This document shows positions 41,842 to 51,667 of a stretch of DNA of 58,521 nucleotides, piece after piece (the first letter of the stretch is position 1; every line of letters starts with the position of its first letter). The DNA lies in assembly GCA_027100635.1 (NCBI GenBank), contig JAMOOQ010000010.1, forward strand, positions 1 through 58,521, in the 5' to 3' direction. Source of the stretch: Campylobacteraceae bacterium (GTDB taxonomy: Bacteria; Campylobacterota; Campylobacteria; Campylobacterales; Sulfurovaceae). A model generated the notes under the pieces. That model searched no databases, was not told the DNA's origin, and saw nothing but the letters and a program-made list of their open reading frames with translations. The translations under genes and the position numbers were made by a program.

Positions 41842-44391
41842 TTAAATATTATTTTGTAGATATTCTTTAGATTTAGCCAATGCCTCATCTATTTTAGATA
41901 CATCTTTCCCTCCTGCTTGGGCAAAGTCGGGGCGACCTCCTCCACCTCCACCAAGAATTGGAGCTATCTCTTTTATCCAATTTCCTGCTTTTATTGGTGT
42001 ATCTTTGCTTCCACAAGCAATCATCACCTTATCGCCTTTTTTCATCATCAACATAATAGCAACGCGTGGATATTTATTTTTAACCTCATCAATCAAAGCT
42101 TTAATATCTCCATTTTCAACCTCTGCTACAATTGTAGTAATTCCATTAATATCACTAACTTCTAACTCTTTTTTATTAGATTTATGAGCCGTATTTAGTT
42201 CATTTTTAAGAGATTTTATCTGCTCTTTTAGTTTATCAACTGCCATTAATGGATTTTGAGTTTTTAGTTCTGTTTTAATAGACTTTAGCTCATCTCTTAT
42301 ATCTTTGGCAAAATTAAAAGCAGATTTTCCACATACAGCTTCAATTCGTCTTACTCCTGCACTTACTCCACTCTCTTTAATAATATAAAAGCTTCCTATC
42401 TCACTTGTATTTTTGATGTGTGTTCCACCACAAAATTCAATACTTGTATTATTAAATTTTACAACTCGTACACTTTTACCATATTTTTCACCAAACATTG
42501 CAATTGCACCAGTTTTTTTAGCTTCATCGATAGACATCTCATTAATATCTGAACTAATTGAATCAAAAATCATATTATTTACTAAATCTTCAACCTCTTG
42601 AATTTGAGTATTACTCATCACTTTTGGATAAGTAAAGTCAAATCTAAGTCTTTTGTCATCGTTTAGACTTCCTGCTTGAGATACAGTATTACCTAAAATA
42701 GATTTTAATGCACTTTGAAGTAAGTGAGTAGCTGAATGGTGTTTTTCCACCTCTTTTCTATTGATAGTTTTTGCTGTGATAGTATCTCCAACACTTAGAG
42801 TATTATCTTTTATCTCTATTTTTGATAAGTTTAAATCAAAGAACTTTTCCGTTTGAGTAACAGTAATATCGCCATTATTCAGTTCTCCAATATCTCCAGT
42901 TTGTCCACCACTTGTAGCGTAAAAAGGAGTTTTTTTAAGCATTATCCAACCAATATCATTAACCTCTAATTTATCTACTAATTTAAAATTATCATTAAGT
43001 AAAGATAAAACTTTTGTATTTGATGAAGTTTGTTCATAACCGATAAACTCATTTTTACCAATAGTCTCTAAAATCTTTTTAAAATCACCATCTTTAGCAC
43101 TATCTCCACTACCTTTCCATGCCTGTTTCGCTTTTGCTTTTTGCTCACTCATACACTTATTAAATAGTTCAATATCTACACTTTTATTAATTTCTCGTAA
43201 CATATCTTCTGTTAAATCCAATGGAAAACCAAAAGTATCATAAAGTTTAAATGCAACTGCTCCATCAAATTTATCTTTAGTATTAGGCAACTCTTCGTTA
43301 AATAGATTCATCCCTTTTTCAATAGTTTTAAAAAATCTATCCTCTTCTAATGTAATTTGCTCTTTGATATAGTTTTTTTTCTCTTCTAAGAAGCTATAAT
43401 GCTCACCAACAGTTTGGATTAAAGTATCTACAACTTGTGCCATAAAAGGTTTTCTAAATCCAATCAAATAACCATGTCTTACAGCTCGTCTTAAAATTCG
43501 TCGTAGAACATAACCACGACCCTCTTTATCAAATAAAATTCCATCACTTAGCATAAATGAAACAGCTCTAATATGGTCTGCAATTACTCTAAAGCTTCCA
43601 ATATTATTTTTATCTATTGTTGAGGCACTTAACTCTTCTATTTTATTTACCATTGGCTTAAATTGACTACTATCAAAGTTATTTAGCACACCCTCTTTAA
43701 TAGCAATTACTCTCTCAAGCCCCATTCCTGTATCAATAGAAGGTTTTGGAAGAGGAGTTAAAGTGCCATCTTTTGCTCTATTATATTGCATAAAAACTAA
43801 ATTCCAAATCTCTAAAAATCTATCACCCTCTCCACCCATTTTATCTTCAGGCGAGTTAAAATTCTCTTCACCTTGGTCATAAAAAATCTCACTACAAGGA
43901 CCACAAGCTCCAGTATCACCCATCGACCAAAAATTATCCTTATCACCAAATCTAATAATTCTATCTTTGCTTATATATTTTATCCAAATCTCATACGCCT
44001 CATCATCACTATTATGAATAGTCACCCAAAGCTTTTCAATTGGAAGTTCTAAATTTTTGGTAATAAATTCCCACGCATATTTAATAGCATCCTCTTTAAA
44101 GTAATCTCCAAAAGAGAAATTTCCAAGCATCTCAAAAAGTGTATGATGACGACTAGTGTAACCAACATTTTCAAGGTCATTGTGTTTTCCACCAGCTCGT
44201 AGGCATAATTGACAACTTGTGGCTGTTGGATTAGAGGGTACAGGGATAGCCCCTGTAAAAATATCTTTAAACTGAATCATTCCAGCATTTGTAAACATTA
44301 ATGAGGAGTCATCAGGAACTAAAGACATAGAAGTAACTACATTATGCCCTTTATCCTTAAAGTACTCCAAAAATTCTCTTCTAATATCCAT
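41842..44391 (-). CDS. alaS: Alanyl-tRNA synthetase
   Basis: It charges tRNA-Ala and edits Ser- and Gly-tRNA-Ala. The 849-residue protein shows the class II core (FTNAGMIQFKDIFTG, RHHTLFEMLGNFSFGDYFK, ADHIRAVSFMLSDG, GRGYVLRRILRRAVRHG), the editing domain zinc motif HHSATHLLQSAL plus EFCGGTHIKN, and the C-terminal C-Ala domain ending GGGGGGRPDFAQAGGKD. AGGA lies 8 bases before the ATG. Upstream is a pair of direct repeats that could be regulatory. Confidence 0.97.
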   Translation of the reverse strand: MDIRREFLEYFKDKGHNVVTSMSLVPDDSSLMFTNAGMIQFKDIFTGAIPVPSNPTATSCQLCLRAGGKHNDLENVGYTSRHHTLFEMLGNFSFGDYFKEDAIKYAWEFITKNLELPIEKLWVTIHNSDDEAYEIWIKYISKDRIIRFGDKDNFWSMGDTGACGPCSEIFYDQGEENFNSPEDKMGGEGDRFLEIWNLVFMQYNRAKDGTLTPLPKPSIDTGMGLERVIAIKEGVLNNFDSSQFKPMVNKIEELSASTIDKNNIGSFRVIADHIRAVSFMLSDGILFDKEGRGYVLRRILRRAVRHGYLIGFRKPFMAQVVDTLIQTVGEHYSFLEEKKNYIKEQITLEEDRFFKTIEKGMNLFNEELPNTKDKFDGAVAFKLYDTFGFPLDLTEDMLREINKSVDIELFNKCMSEQKAKAKQAWKGSGDSAKDGDFKKILETIGKNEFIGYEQTSSNTKVLSLLNDNFKLVDKLEVNDIGWIMLKKTPFYATSGGQTGDIGELNNGDITVTQTEKFFDLNLSKIEIKDNTLSVGDTITAKTINRKEVEKHHSATHLLQSALKSILGNTVSQAGSLNDDKRLRFDFTYPKVMSNTQIQEVEDLVNNMIFDSISSDINEMSIDEAKKTGAIAMFGEKYGKSVRVVKFNNTSIEFCGGTHIKNTSEIGSFYIIKESGVSAGVRRIEAVCGKSAFNFAKDIRDELKSIKTELKTQNPLMAVDKLKEQIKSLKNELNTAHKSNKKELEVSDINGITTIVAEVENGDIKALIDEVKNKYPRVAIMLMMKKGDKVMIACGSKDTPIKAGNWIKEIAPILGGGGGGRPDFAQAGGKDVSKIDEALAKSKEYLQNNI

Positions 44392-44414
44392 TACAACTAT
44401 CCTACCTACTATTT

Positions 44415-44450
44415 TAATTGTGGTTATTTTATCTAATTTGTGGTTATTTC
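44415..44450. promoter_or_regulatory. Direct repeats upstream of alaS
   Basis: On the plus strand TAATTGTGGTTATTTT (44415-44430) and TAATTTGTGGTTATTTC (44434-44450) are near-identical direct repeats, 20 bases apart. In the alaS direction they read AAATAACCACAA and lie 25-60 bases before the start codon. The spacing of about two helical turns fits a repressor or activator site. Confidence 0.4.
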
Positions 44451-44489
44451 AAGATAAAAGTATAGCTATAATTAAGATTTAATGCTTTT

Positions 44490-45542
44490 CTAAAGACAAT
44501 TCTCCTCTTTTTTTAAGATAACTCTCTCATTTGACTCTATATATAATCTAGTCATAGCTATTAAAAATGCAGTAATTGCTGGTCCTAGAATCATCCCCCA
44601 AAATCCATAGCTTCCCATTCCAGCTATAATAGAAAAGAAAATTAAAATTTCATTAATATCGTTTACTTTTTTAAGCATATCCTCTTGTATATATTTTATT
44701 ATCATTGGTTTAATAATTGTATCTGCAACAATAGATATAACAATAAGAGAGTAAGATATTATCTCTATAGCAGGTGTTAGTCCCGTATGATTATAGATAT
44801 ATAATGATACAGGTACCCAAACAATAGCACCACCAATAAATGGAATAAGTGATGCAAATCCATATACGATTCCAAGAAATAGTCCGTTTAATCCATAAAA
44901 TTCTATAAATACCCCAAATAAGATACCTTCAAATATGGCAGTTATAATAATTGAATAAAATACAACCTCCATGGTTGAAGATATACTCTCTATAATTTCT
45001 ATACTTTTTGTTTTAGATACTGGTAAAATAGATTGTAAAAAATTAAAAACTTTATCACTATATACATTAATAATAAAATAGAAAATTATAACAAAAACTA
45101 TATTTTTAATAAATCCAAAACCTGCATTACCAGCTGTTGAAAAATATGAAGCATAATCTTTAAAAAATGCTAAAATATTCTCTTGTTGTTGAAAAATTTC
45201 TAATGATAATTCATCACCATAAGGCAATTTACCAACAATTTTTAATATCTCTTCTATCATATGTTTTACATCTTCGTTATTTAAATTTGCTATATAACCA
45301 ACACCTATTGTTGCAAGATATACAATAGGAACAAAAATAAGAATTGTTAAAAGTATACTTGCGATTAAAGAACTTAACTTTCTTGAATTTAATTTTATTG
45401 ATAATGCTTTTGTTAGATTATATGTTGCCATTGTAAGTAAGATAGCAACAGCCAATGGTAATATAAATGTTTCATATACACTATATGCCGCCATTAAAGA
45501 TAAAGAAAAAAGAACAATAACCATAATATTTGCATTTTTCAA
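44490..45542 (-). CDS. AI-2E family transporter
   Basis: The 350-residue membrane protein has about eight hydrophobic segments and the AI-2E (PF01594) pattern, including FILPLAVAILLTMATYNLTKAL, LNGLFLGIVYGFASLIPFIGGAIVWVPV and the late GMGSYGFWGMILGPAITAFLIA. Members include the AI-2 exporter TqsA, sodium/proton antiporters and uncharacterised permeases, so the substrate is open. The start is TTG at 45542 with AAAGGA 7 bases upstream. The BON lipoprotein gene precedes it by 16 bases. Confidence 0.85.
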   Translation of the reverse strand: MKNANIMVIVLFSLSLMAAYSVYETFILPLAVAILLTMATYNLTKALSIKLNSRKLSSLIASILLTILIFVPIVYLATIGVGYIANLNNEDVKHMIEEILKIVGKLPYGDELSLEIFQQQENILAFFKDYASYFSTAGNAGFGFIKNIVFVIIFYFIINVYSDKVFNFLQSILPVSKTKSIEIIESISSTMEVVFYSIIITAIFEGILFGVFIEFYGLNGLFLGIVYGFASLIPFIGGAIVWVPVSLYIYNHTGLTPAIEIISYSLIVISIVADTIIKPMIIKYIQEDMLKKVNDINEILIFFSIIAGMGSYGFWGMILGPAITAFLIAMTRLYIESNERVILKKEENCL

Positions 45543-45558
45543 ATAAAAATCCTTTGTA

Positions 45559-45858
45559 TCATTTTATTGTAATATGATTTCTAACTCTTCTTGCACCATT
45601 TACAGACCTTGCCACAGACCCTGCCAAATAAACTTGCTTTTGAGTATCTACCACACCTGTAAGAATAATCTGATCATCATAGGTTCTAACATTGATATTA
45701 AAACTTTCTAAACCAACTGTTTTTACAAGTTTTGCTTTTATTTTAGATGTAACAAAACTACCCATTGCATAATCTTCTGTATCTTGAACAACTTTATCTG
45801 TCGAACAACCACTAAACATCAAACCACCTAAAATCACCAATATATAAAATTTTTTCAT
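45559..45858 (-). CDS. BON-domain lipoprotein
   Basis: The 99-residue lipoprotein has lipobox MFSGC (C18). A single BON domain follows: FVTSKIKAKLVKTVGLESFNINVRTYDDQIILTGVVDTQKQVYLAGSVARSVNGARRVRNHI. BON domains bind phospholipid or peptidoglycan-associated targets and maintain outer-membrane integrity (OsmY, DolP). The gene lies between panB and the AI-2E gene on the same strand, with GGAG ahead of the start. Confidence 0.88.
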   Translation of the reverse strand: MKKFYILVILGGLMFSGCSTDKVVQDTEDYAMGSFVTSKIKAKLVKTVGLESFNINVRTYDDQIILTGVVDTQKQVYLAGSVARSVNGARRVRNHITIK

Positions 45859-45888
45859 AAATATAACTCCTAATTTTATTTTAAATAT

Positions 45889-46683
45889 CTAATATGTATA
45901 ATCTAAATTTGGAAATTCACCAGATTTAACATCTTTAACATACTCTTCCACTGCATCCCCAACAAGTTTTCCACCATCTAAATACTGTTTAACAAATTTT
46001 GGCATAAACTCGTCATAAAAACCTAGCATATCACTCCATACCAAGACTTGACCATCACAATCAACTCCAGCACCAATTCCAATTACAGGGATATTTACAC
46101 TATTAGTTACCTCAAAAGCTACATCAGGTTTAACACCCTCTATAATCAACGCAACTGCACCAGCTTTTTCTAAAGCTATAGCATTCTTTATTATATCATC
46201 TTTTTCTTTGGAATCTCTCCCTTTGATACTATATCCACCTTCACTTCTTACACTTTGAGGTTTTAACCCAATATGTCCAAAAACGGCTATTGCATTTTTT
46301 GTAAGATACTTTACAATTTTGGCTTTTTCTCTGCCACCTTCTAATTTTACAGCATCAACTCCAGTCTCTTGATATGCTCTAGTTGCATTCTTAAGAGCCT
46401 TCTTTTTATCAGTATAAGAACCAAAAGGCATATCAAAAAGTACAAAAGTTTTATCTGTTTTTTTTGTTACAGCTTTAGTATGATATATCATCTGATCCAT
46501 TGTTGCACTTAGTGTATCATTTTCACCACTAAAACTCATATTTAAGCTATCACCCACTAATATAATATCAACGGATTTATCAAATATAGATGCAAAAAGA
46601 GCATCATACGCTGTTATCATTACAATCTTTTGCTTTTGTATTTTCATTTTTTGTAGTTTTTTTAATGTTATTTTATTATTCAA
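45889..46683 (-). CDS. panB: 3-methyl-2-oxobutanoate hydroxymethyltransferase
   Basis: PanB makes ketopantoate from 2-oxoisovalerate and methylene-tetrahydrofolate in pantothenate synthesis. Seen: KIVMITAYDALFASIFD, the metal site VGDSLNM, KLEGG, FGHIGLKPQSV, IEGVKPDVA and IGIGAG. I choose TTG at 46683 because GAGGA lies just upstream and the protein then begins MNNKITLKKLQKMK, as in relatives; a frame 30 bases longer lacks support. It is divergent from trpA. Confidence 0.92.
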   Translation of the reverse strand: MNNKITLKKLQKMKIQKQKIVMITAYDALFASIFDKSVDIILVGDSLNMSFSGENDTLSATMDQMIYHTKAVTKKTDKTFVLFDMPFGSYTDKKKALKNATRAYQETGVDAVKLEGGREKAKIVKYLTKNAIAVFGHIGLKPQSVRSEGGYSIKGRDSKEKDDIIKNAIALEKAGAVALIIEGVKPDVAFEVTNSVNIPVIGIGAGVDCDGQVLVWSDMLGFYDEFMPKFVKQYLDGGKLVGDAVEEYVKDVKSGEFPNLDYTY

Positions 46684-46767
46684 GTTGTCCTCATTAATAT
46701 AAATTATTATCATTTTATCAAAAAAAAGTATAATATCATAATAAATTTATATTTTAAAGAGAGTATT

Positions 46768-47508
46768 TTGAAAAAATTAGTAGCATATATTACCACAGGT
46801 TATCCAAGTTTAGATTTTACAGTAGATATGGCATTGTCTTTAGCAGAAGTTGGAGTTGATACTTTAGAGTTAGGTATTCCATTTTCTGACCCTGTTGCAG
46901 ATGGTCCTGTAATTGAAAAAGCAAATCTATATTCACTTCAGAATGGATTTAAATTAGACCACCTTTTTGAGGTTTCAGAAAAAATTGCCCCTCTTATTGA
47001 TACTTTATGGATGGGATATTTTAACCCATTTTATCACAGAGGTATGGAATTTTTTATAGATAAAGCAAAAACTGCTGGAGTAAATGGATTTATTATCCCA
47101 GACCTACCTTACGAAGAAGCACTTTTATATCAACCAATTATAAGAGAGAACAATCTATCACTAATAGACTTTATCGCTCCAACAGATACAAAAGATAGAA
47201 TTAAGATGATAACAAAAGATGCTCAAAAATTTATCTATCTTGTAGCTTACGCAGGAATTACAGGTACAGGGCAGAGCGAAAATCTTGAAGATACAATTGC
47301 AATGATTAGAGATAACAGTAAAACAGATATTTTTGTAGGATTTGGAGTAGATGAGAATACAGCAAAAGAGAAAGTAAAAGGAGTTGATGGAGTAATCGTT
47401 GGTTCTGCTTTTGTAAAAGTTTTATTAGATGAGCATTTAAGTAACACTCAAAAGATAAATAAGATTAGCAATCTTGCAAAAGAGATTAAAAATAAAATTA
47501 ATGAGTAA
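46768..47508 (+). CDS. trpA: Tryptophan synthase alpha chain
   Basis: TrpA cleaves indole-3-glycerol phosphate to indole and glyceraldehyde 3-phosphate and passes indole to TrpB. The 246-residue TIM barrel shows AYITTGYPSLDFTVDMA, the catalytic LELGIPFSDPVADGPVIEKA (E and D), FIIPDLPYEEA, YAGITGTGQ and the phosphate-binding VGFGVDEN with GVIVGSAFVK. The start is TTG at 46768 with AAAGAGAG upstream. No other trp genes are adjacent, so the pathway is split. Confidence 0.95.
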   Translation: MKKLVAYITTGYPSLDFTVDMALSLAEVGVDTLELGIPFSDPVADGPVIEKANLYSLQNGFKLDHLFEVSEKIAPLIDTLWMGYFNPFYHRGMEFFIDKAKTAGVNGFIIPDLPYEEALLYQPIIRENNLSLIDFIAPTDTKDRIKMITKDAQKFIYLVAYAGITGTGQSENLEDTIAMIRDNSKTDIFVGFGVDENTAKEKVKGVDGVIVGSAFVKVLLDEHLSNTQKINKISNLAKEIKNKINE

Positions 47509-47749
47509 AAATTTATGATTATTTAATAGATGATTATTGTGAGGGTAAAGGGCAAGAGAATTTTGATAGGGAGTTAATACGCTTTTGCTAATTGGAAAGC
47601 TGTTAGGGATTATTTGGAATTTTAAGAATATTAAGTTCAATAACAAATTAGATATATAAAATGCTTGTTTTTATCCGAAATATTGAAATATATATATAGA
47701 ATATCAAGATTTAATTGCTAAAATTACAAGATAATAAAAAGGATAAAAG

Positions 47750-48319
47750 ATGGGATTAAAACCAGATAGTTGGATAAGAGATAAAGCACAAAAAGAGGAT
47801 ATGATAAGTCCATTTTGTGAAGATTTAAAGTGTGAGGGTGTAGTATCTTATGGGCTTAGTAGTTATGGATATGATATTAGAGTGAGTGATGAGTTTAAGA
47901 TTTTTACAAATGTAAACTCAACGGTAATTGACCCAAAAGATTTTGACGATAATAATGTGGTAGATTTTAAGGGTGATATTTGTATTGTTCCACCAAACTC
48001 TTTTGCTTTGGCTAGAACAGTTGAATATTTTAAAATGCCTAGTGATACTTTGGCAATATGTCTGGGTAAAAGTACTTATGCAAGATGTGGAATAATTGTA
48101 AATGTTACACCATTTGAACCTGGATTTGAGGGTCATATTACAATTGAGATTAGTAATACTACTCCACTTCCTGCAAAAATTTATGCGAAAGAGGGGATTG
48201 CTCAGGTTCTATTTTTACAAGGTGATGAGGCATGTGAAACAACTTATGCAGATAGAAAAGGAAAATATCAAAAGCAAGAGGGGATTACGCTTCCTAAGAT
48301 TATGAGCCAACTAAAATAG
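47750..48319 (+). CDS. dcd: dCTP deaminase
   Basis: It deaminates dCTP to dUTP in thymidylate supply. The 189-residue protein has [17 protein letters not shown], the signature [50 protein letters not shown] with the catalytic glutamate in GHITIEISN, and [10 protein letters not shown] at the end. AAAGGA lies ahead of the ATG. It appears as a single-gene unit. Confidence 0.95.
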   Translation: MGLKPDSWIRDKAQKEDMISPFCEDLKCEGVVSYGLSSYGYDIRVSDEFKIFTNVNSTVIDPKDFDDNNVVDFKGDICIVPPNSFALARTVEYFKMPSDTLAICLGKSTYARCGIIVNVTPFEPGFEGHITIEISNTTPLPAKIYAKEGIAQVLFLQGDEACETTYADRKGKYQKQEGITLPKIMSQLK

Positions 48320-48357
48320 ATATTACATGTATAAATATTTATAATTATCTAAACTTT

Positions 48358-48429
48358 AGGGTACCCACAAGGGGATACCCCTACATATAATCAACCTTTT
48401 TGTAGGGGCAATCCCTTGTGGTTGCCCTT
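48358..48429. repeat. Palindromic repeat (GGGTACCCACAAGGG type)
   Basis: The left arm AGGGTACCCACAAGGGGATA... and the right arm ...GCAATCCCTTGTGGTTGCCC are imperfect complements around an AT-rich loop. Related blocks lie near 30060-30100 and 50379-50435. Confidence 0.7.
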
Positions 48430-48540
48430 GAATGTCAAAAATAACTTAAATATACATAATATCATTAAAATAGATATTTACTTTTGATTTAACTAAGATT
48501 AGTAGAATTTTGTTAATATGATTAAAGGCAGGATAACTAT

Positions 48541-49503
48541 TTGAGTGAGATAAACAATATAGAAATAATAACAAATATCAAACAAGAGATAGCAAAAGTA
48601 ATTGTGGGTCAAGAAAAGATGATTGAGGGGCTTTTGGTTGGTCTTTTATGTCGGGGGCATATTCTTTTAGAGGGTGTTCCTGGACTTGCTAAAACCACAG
48701 CAGTTAATGCTTTATCTCAATCATTAGGGCTAAATTTTAGTAGAGTTCAATTTACTCCTGATTTACTCCCTAGTGATATTATTGGAACAGAAATTTATGA
48801 TCCATCTAAAAATATTTTTAAGATTAAAAGAGGTCCAGTTTTTACAAACCTTTTATTAGCAGATGAGATAAATAGAGCCCCTGCAAAGGTTCAATCTGCA
48901 CTTTTAGAGGTTATGCAAGAGAGACAAGTTACTATTGGTGATGAGACAATTAAAGTGGATGCTCCATTTTTAGTAATGGCAACACAAAATCCTGTAGAAC
49001 AAGAGGGTGCTTATGAGTTGCCAGAGGCTCAACTTGATAGATTTATGATGAAAGTTGTGGTTGGATATAATACCAAAGATGAAGAGCTTGAAATTGCACG
49101 AAGAGTGGCTAATAACTCTTTTGGAAAAATTGAACAAGTGGCGTCAATTAAGGATTTAATAAAGCTACGAGAAGAGGCTATGAATATTCATATTGATGAA
49201 GAGGTTGAAAAGTATATTGTAGAGATTATTCAAGCAACAAGAACACCAGAAGATTATGGCTTAGAAGATTTGAGACACTATATTGAATTTGGTGCAAGTC
49301 CAAGAGCTACAATTGATATGTATAAAGCTTCTCGTGCCGTTGCTTATCTTAAAAATCAAGATTTTGTGTCACCAATGGATATTGCATATATCGCCTATGA
49401 GATTCTTAGACACAGAGTTATTATGACTTATGAAGCAGAAGCAGAGGGGATAGACCAAGACTTTATTATTAAGAAAATATTAGAAGCAGTGCCAATACCA
49501 TAG
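48541..49503 (+). CDS. MoxR-family AAA+ ATPase
   Basis: The 320-residue AAA+ protein has Walker A GVPGLAKTT (about 44-52), LLPSDIIGTEIYD, Walker B LLLADEINRAPAKVQSALLEVMQE, sensor 1 ATQNPVEQEGAYELPEAQLDRFM and the C-terminal lid with GASPRATIDMYKASRAVAYL. MoxR ATPases act as chaperones for the maturation of protein complexes with DUF58 and VWA-domain partners. Start TTG at 48541 with AGGATAAC upstream. The DUF58 gene follows after 9 bases. Confidence 0.95.
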   Translation: MSEINNIEIITNIKQEIAKVIVGQEKMIEGLLVGLLCRGHILLEGVPGLAKTTAVNALSQSLGLNFSRVQFTPDLLPSDIIGTEIYDPSKNIFKIKRGPVFTNLLLADEINRAPAKVQSALLEVMQERQVTIGDETIKVDAPFLVMATQNPVEQEGAYELPEAQLDRFMMKVVVGYNTKDEELEIARRVANNSFGKIEQVASIKDLIKLREEAMNIHIDEEVEKYIVEIIQATRTPEDYGLEDLRHYIEFGASPRATIDMYKASRAVAYLKNQDFVSPMDIAYIAYEILRHRVIMTYEAEAEGIDQDFIIKKILEAVPIP

Positions 49504-49512
49504 GATTAACTA

Positions 49513-50340
49513 GTGAATAAAAGAGCAAAAAAGATACTTTTTAAAAGTAAAAAACAGGTCTATGGTGATATGTTAGGTGATAACTCTTCAATGTTTCAAG
49601 GTGAAGGATTTGAATTTGCAGAACTAAGAGAGTATGTTTATGGCGATGATGTTAGAAAAATTGACTGGAAAACAACGGCAAAACTCTCAAAACCTTATGT
49701 AAAAATTTATAAAGAGGAAAGAGAGCTTAATATTGTTGTTGCTTCAATGCTAAATGGCTCTACATATTTTGGTACAGTAAAACAAAAATCCGAAGTTATT
49801 GAGGAACTTGTGGGGTTGTTAGGGTTTATATCTATCAAAAATGGAGACTTATTTACTAATTCTATATTTGCAGATAAACTTTATCATATTTCAAAACCGA
49901 GTAAAAAGTTTTTTTCTGTACATAAAGCAGTGGAATTTATAACAGAGTTTGAACCAATGGGTAAAGATGGAAATTTTGACTTGATGACTCAAACTTTATA
50001 TAATCGTATAAAGAAAAAATCGTTAATGTTTATTATATCAGATTTTGTTGGAGATATTGATTTAAGAGTACTGGCAAAAAAACATGATGTGGTTGCATTA
50101 ATAATTAGAGATAAGTTTGAAGAAAATCCTCAAGCATTAGGATCACTTAGATTAGTTGATATGGATAATAAAAATAGCTATGAGGGTGATATTGATAGTG
50201 GTGCTGTTAAAAGATATAAAGAGGCTTTGCATAATAATGATGAAAAACTTTATGTTGAATTTAAAAAGTTAGGGATAAGATTTACAAAAATTTATACAGA
50301 TGAGATTCCTGCTGTTAAATTAGCAAAATTATTTCTTTAA
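49513..50340 (+). CDS. DUF58 protein, MoxR partner
   Basis: The 275-residue protein has the DUF58 signature EFAELREYVYGDDVRKIDWKTTAKLSKPYVKIYKEERELNI and a vWA-like fold after it (VVASMLNG, MFIISDFVGDIDLRVLAKKHDVVALIIRD). In typical clusters DUF58 genes follow moxR and precede BatA/BatB-type VWA membrane proteins; here the operon ends after two genes. Start GTG at 49513 with AGGATT upstream. Function: assumed partner of the ATPase in assembly of an envelope or redox complex. Confidence 0.9.
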   Translation: MNKRAKKILFKSKKQVYGDMLGDNSSMFQGEGFEFAELREYVYGDDVRKIDWKTTAKLSKPYVKIYKEERELNIVVASMLNGSTYFGTVKQKSEVIEELVGLLGFISIKNGDLFTNSIFADKLYHISKPSKKFFSVHKAVEFITEFEPMGKDGNFDLMTQTLYNRIKKKSLMFIISDFVGDIDLRVLAKKHDVVALIIRDKFEENPQALGSLRLVDMDNKNSYEGDIDSGAVKRYKEALHNNDEKLYVEFKKLGIRFTKIYTDEIPAVKLAKLFL

Positions 50341-50758
50341 CTGATGTTACGCATATTTAAATTATTTTTAAAATTTAAGGGTAATCATAAAGGATTTGCC
50401 TCTATATAATGTTATTTCGTAGGGGTATCCATATATATATCCTAATGTCAATGAATTAAGCTTTTTTAGGACGAGATGGCTTCAGCCTTTCCCTAATATA
50501 CGGAGCTAAAGCACCGTGTCCAAAAGCATAATAATCCTTCTTTCCGTCATTCTCAGCTTGATAGTGGGAATCTTCATACGGTACTTCTTTCCGTCATTCT
50601 CAGCTTGATATTGGGAATCTTCATACGGTACTTCTTTTCGTCATTCTCAGCTTGACTGGGAATCTCTTTGGAAGTGATACAATGTAGATTCTGAATCAAG
50701 TTCAGAATGACAAACCATCATTTCAGAATGACAACCGTTTTATAATTACAAATAACCA
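50341..50758. repeat. Gene-free gap filled with dispersed repeats
   Basis: The 418-base gap holds no credible gene. From left to right: a GGGTAATC/GGGGTATCC palindrome at about 50379-50432; a 53-bp palindrome at 50469-50521; stem-loop elements GTCATTCTCA-GCTTGATAG-TGGGAATCT at 50546-50573 and a near copy at 50593-50620 (47-base offset, with TCATACGGTACTTCTTT between); a further copy at 50640-50665; and AGATTCTGAA-TCAAG-TTCAGAATGAC at 50686-50711. It separates the DUF58 gene from the convergent pseudopilin-like gene. Confidence 0.85.
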
Positions 50759-51667
50759 CTAATAAACTTTATAATTATAAATAAATGCTCTCTCTTGTCT
50801 CATCTTAAAATCAAGTACAGCCTCTATTTTTGTTCTTGCATCTTTATGAGAAGCTAAGATATTTATTTTAATAATTTTGGAAGGAAAAAATCCATAGCTA
50901 TCATACTCATCTTTTACTTTACTATCAAGTCTATTAATAGATTTTATAAACTCTAAAGGCTCTTTCTCTCTTAAATTTATCAGTTCATCACCAAAACTAG
51001 GTGTAATATCTAACAACATAATAAGAGACTTTTTTGGTATAGTCATTAAATTAGCCTTAGAACCTCTTCCATAATAAAAAAGACTCCTTAACTCATCTAG
51101 CCTACTCTTTTCTATCCCTTTTATTAGAGCTAACTCTTCAACTGCTTGAATAGATAAATCATCTCTTGGTTTATAACTATCATCACTTAAATGTCTATAA
51201 TAATCCTCTTCTGCTCCATTTAATTTTTGAAATGAATTCTTATCTATCCAATCTAAAATACTATCTTTAATGGTATAAAAGTTCTCAATATCTAACTCTT
51301 TTGCAATCATCTCATTTCTTAAAAATAAAACATTATAAATTCCTGCCGTATCTTGGATTGTAATATTTACATCATTAAAAATAGTATTATTATTGTCAAT
51401 ATATAGTTTATTTGATAGATTATAATCTTCTGCAATCTGATTTGTCATGGTATTAAGATAAAATTCACCAGTAGTTCCATAAAATATTAGTAAATCAACA
51501 GTCTCTTCTGCTTTTAATCGTGATATTAATTTATCTTCTAGTTTAGCTGAGATTCCAACAATATCTTTTGATAAAATAGCCAAAAATATAGTCACTGCCC
51601 CCATCCCTGCCACAATCCATAAAATTACTGATAGTGCATAAGCCTTTTTCATATTTACTTTTCTCAT
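50759..51667 (-). CDS. GspK-like minor pseudopilin
   Basis: The 302-residue protein has a short charged start and one hydrophobic segment (AYALSVILWIVAGMGAVTIFLAIL). Blocks typical of type II secretion GspK then follow: IKDSILDWIDKNSF, LNGAEEDYYRHL (metal-binding in GspK) and LSIQAVEELALIKGIEKS, plus an HhH-like region near 195-235. It overlaps the GspJ-like gene (TAATG). An ATG five codons later with GAGAAAAG upstream is an alternative start. No other secretion genes are visible, so it may form the tip of a type II secretion-like or pilus-like pseudopilus. Confidence 0.7.
   Translation of the reverse strand: MRKVNMKKAYALSVILWIVAGMGAVTIFLAILSKDIVGISAKLEDKLISRLKAEETVDLLIFYGTTGEFYLNTMTNQIAEDYNLSNKLYIDNNNTIFNDVNITIQDTAGIYNVLFLRNEMIAKELDIENFYTIKDSILDWIDKNSFQKLNGAEEDYYRHLSDDSYKPRDDLSIQAVEELALIKGIEKSRLDELRSLFYYGRGSKANLMTIPKKSLIMLLDITPSFGDELINLREKEPLEFIKSINRLDSKVKDEYDSYGFFPSKIIKINILASHKDARTKIEAVLDFKMRQERAFIYNYKVY

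Noticed and set aside
41917-42187. Plus-strand open frames opposite alaS
   Set aside because: Antisense shadows of a conserved gene, rich in Ser, Asn and Ile as expected for reversed AT-rich codons.
44490-45542. Calling the AI-2E family protein a quorum-sensing autoinducer-2 exporter
   Set aside because: Family membership does not define the substrate; members include ion antiporters, and no lux or lsr genes are present.
47509-47640. Coding-like stretch after trpA (IDDYCEGKGQENFDRELIRF, then FANWKAVRDYLEF in another frame)
   Set aside because: It could be a decayed gene, but it is short, needs a frameshift and matches no family I recognise.
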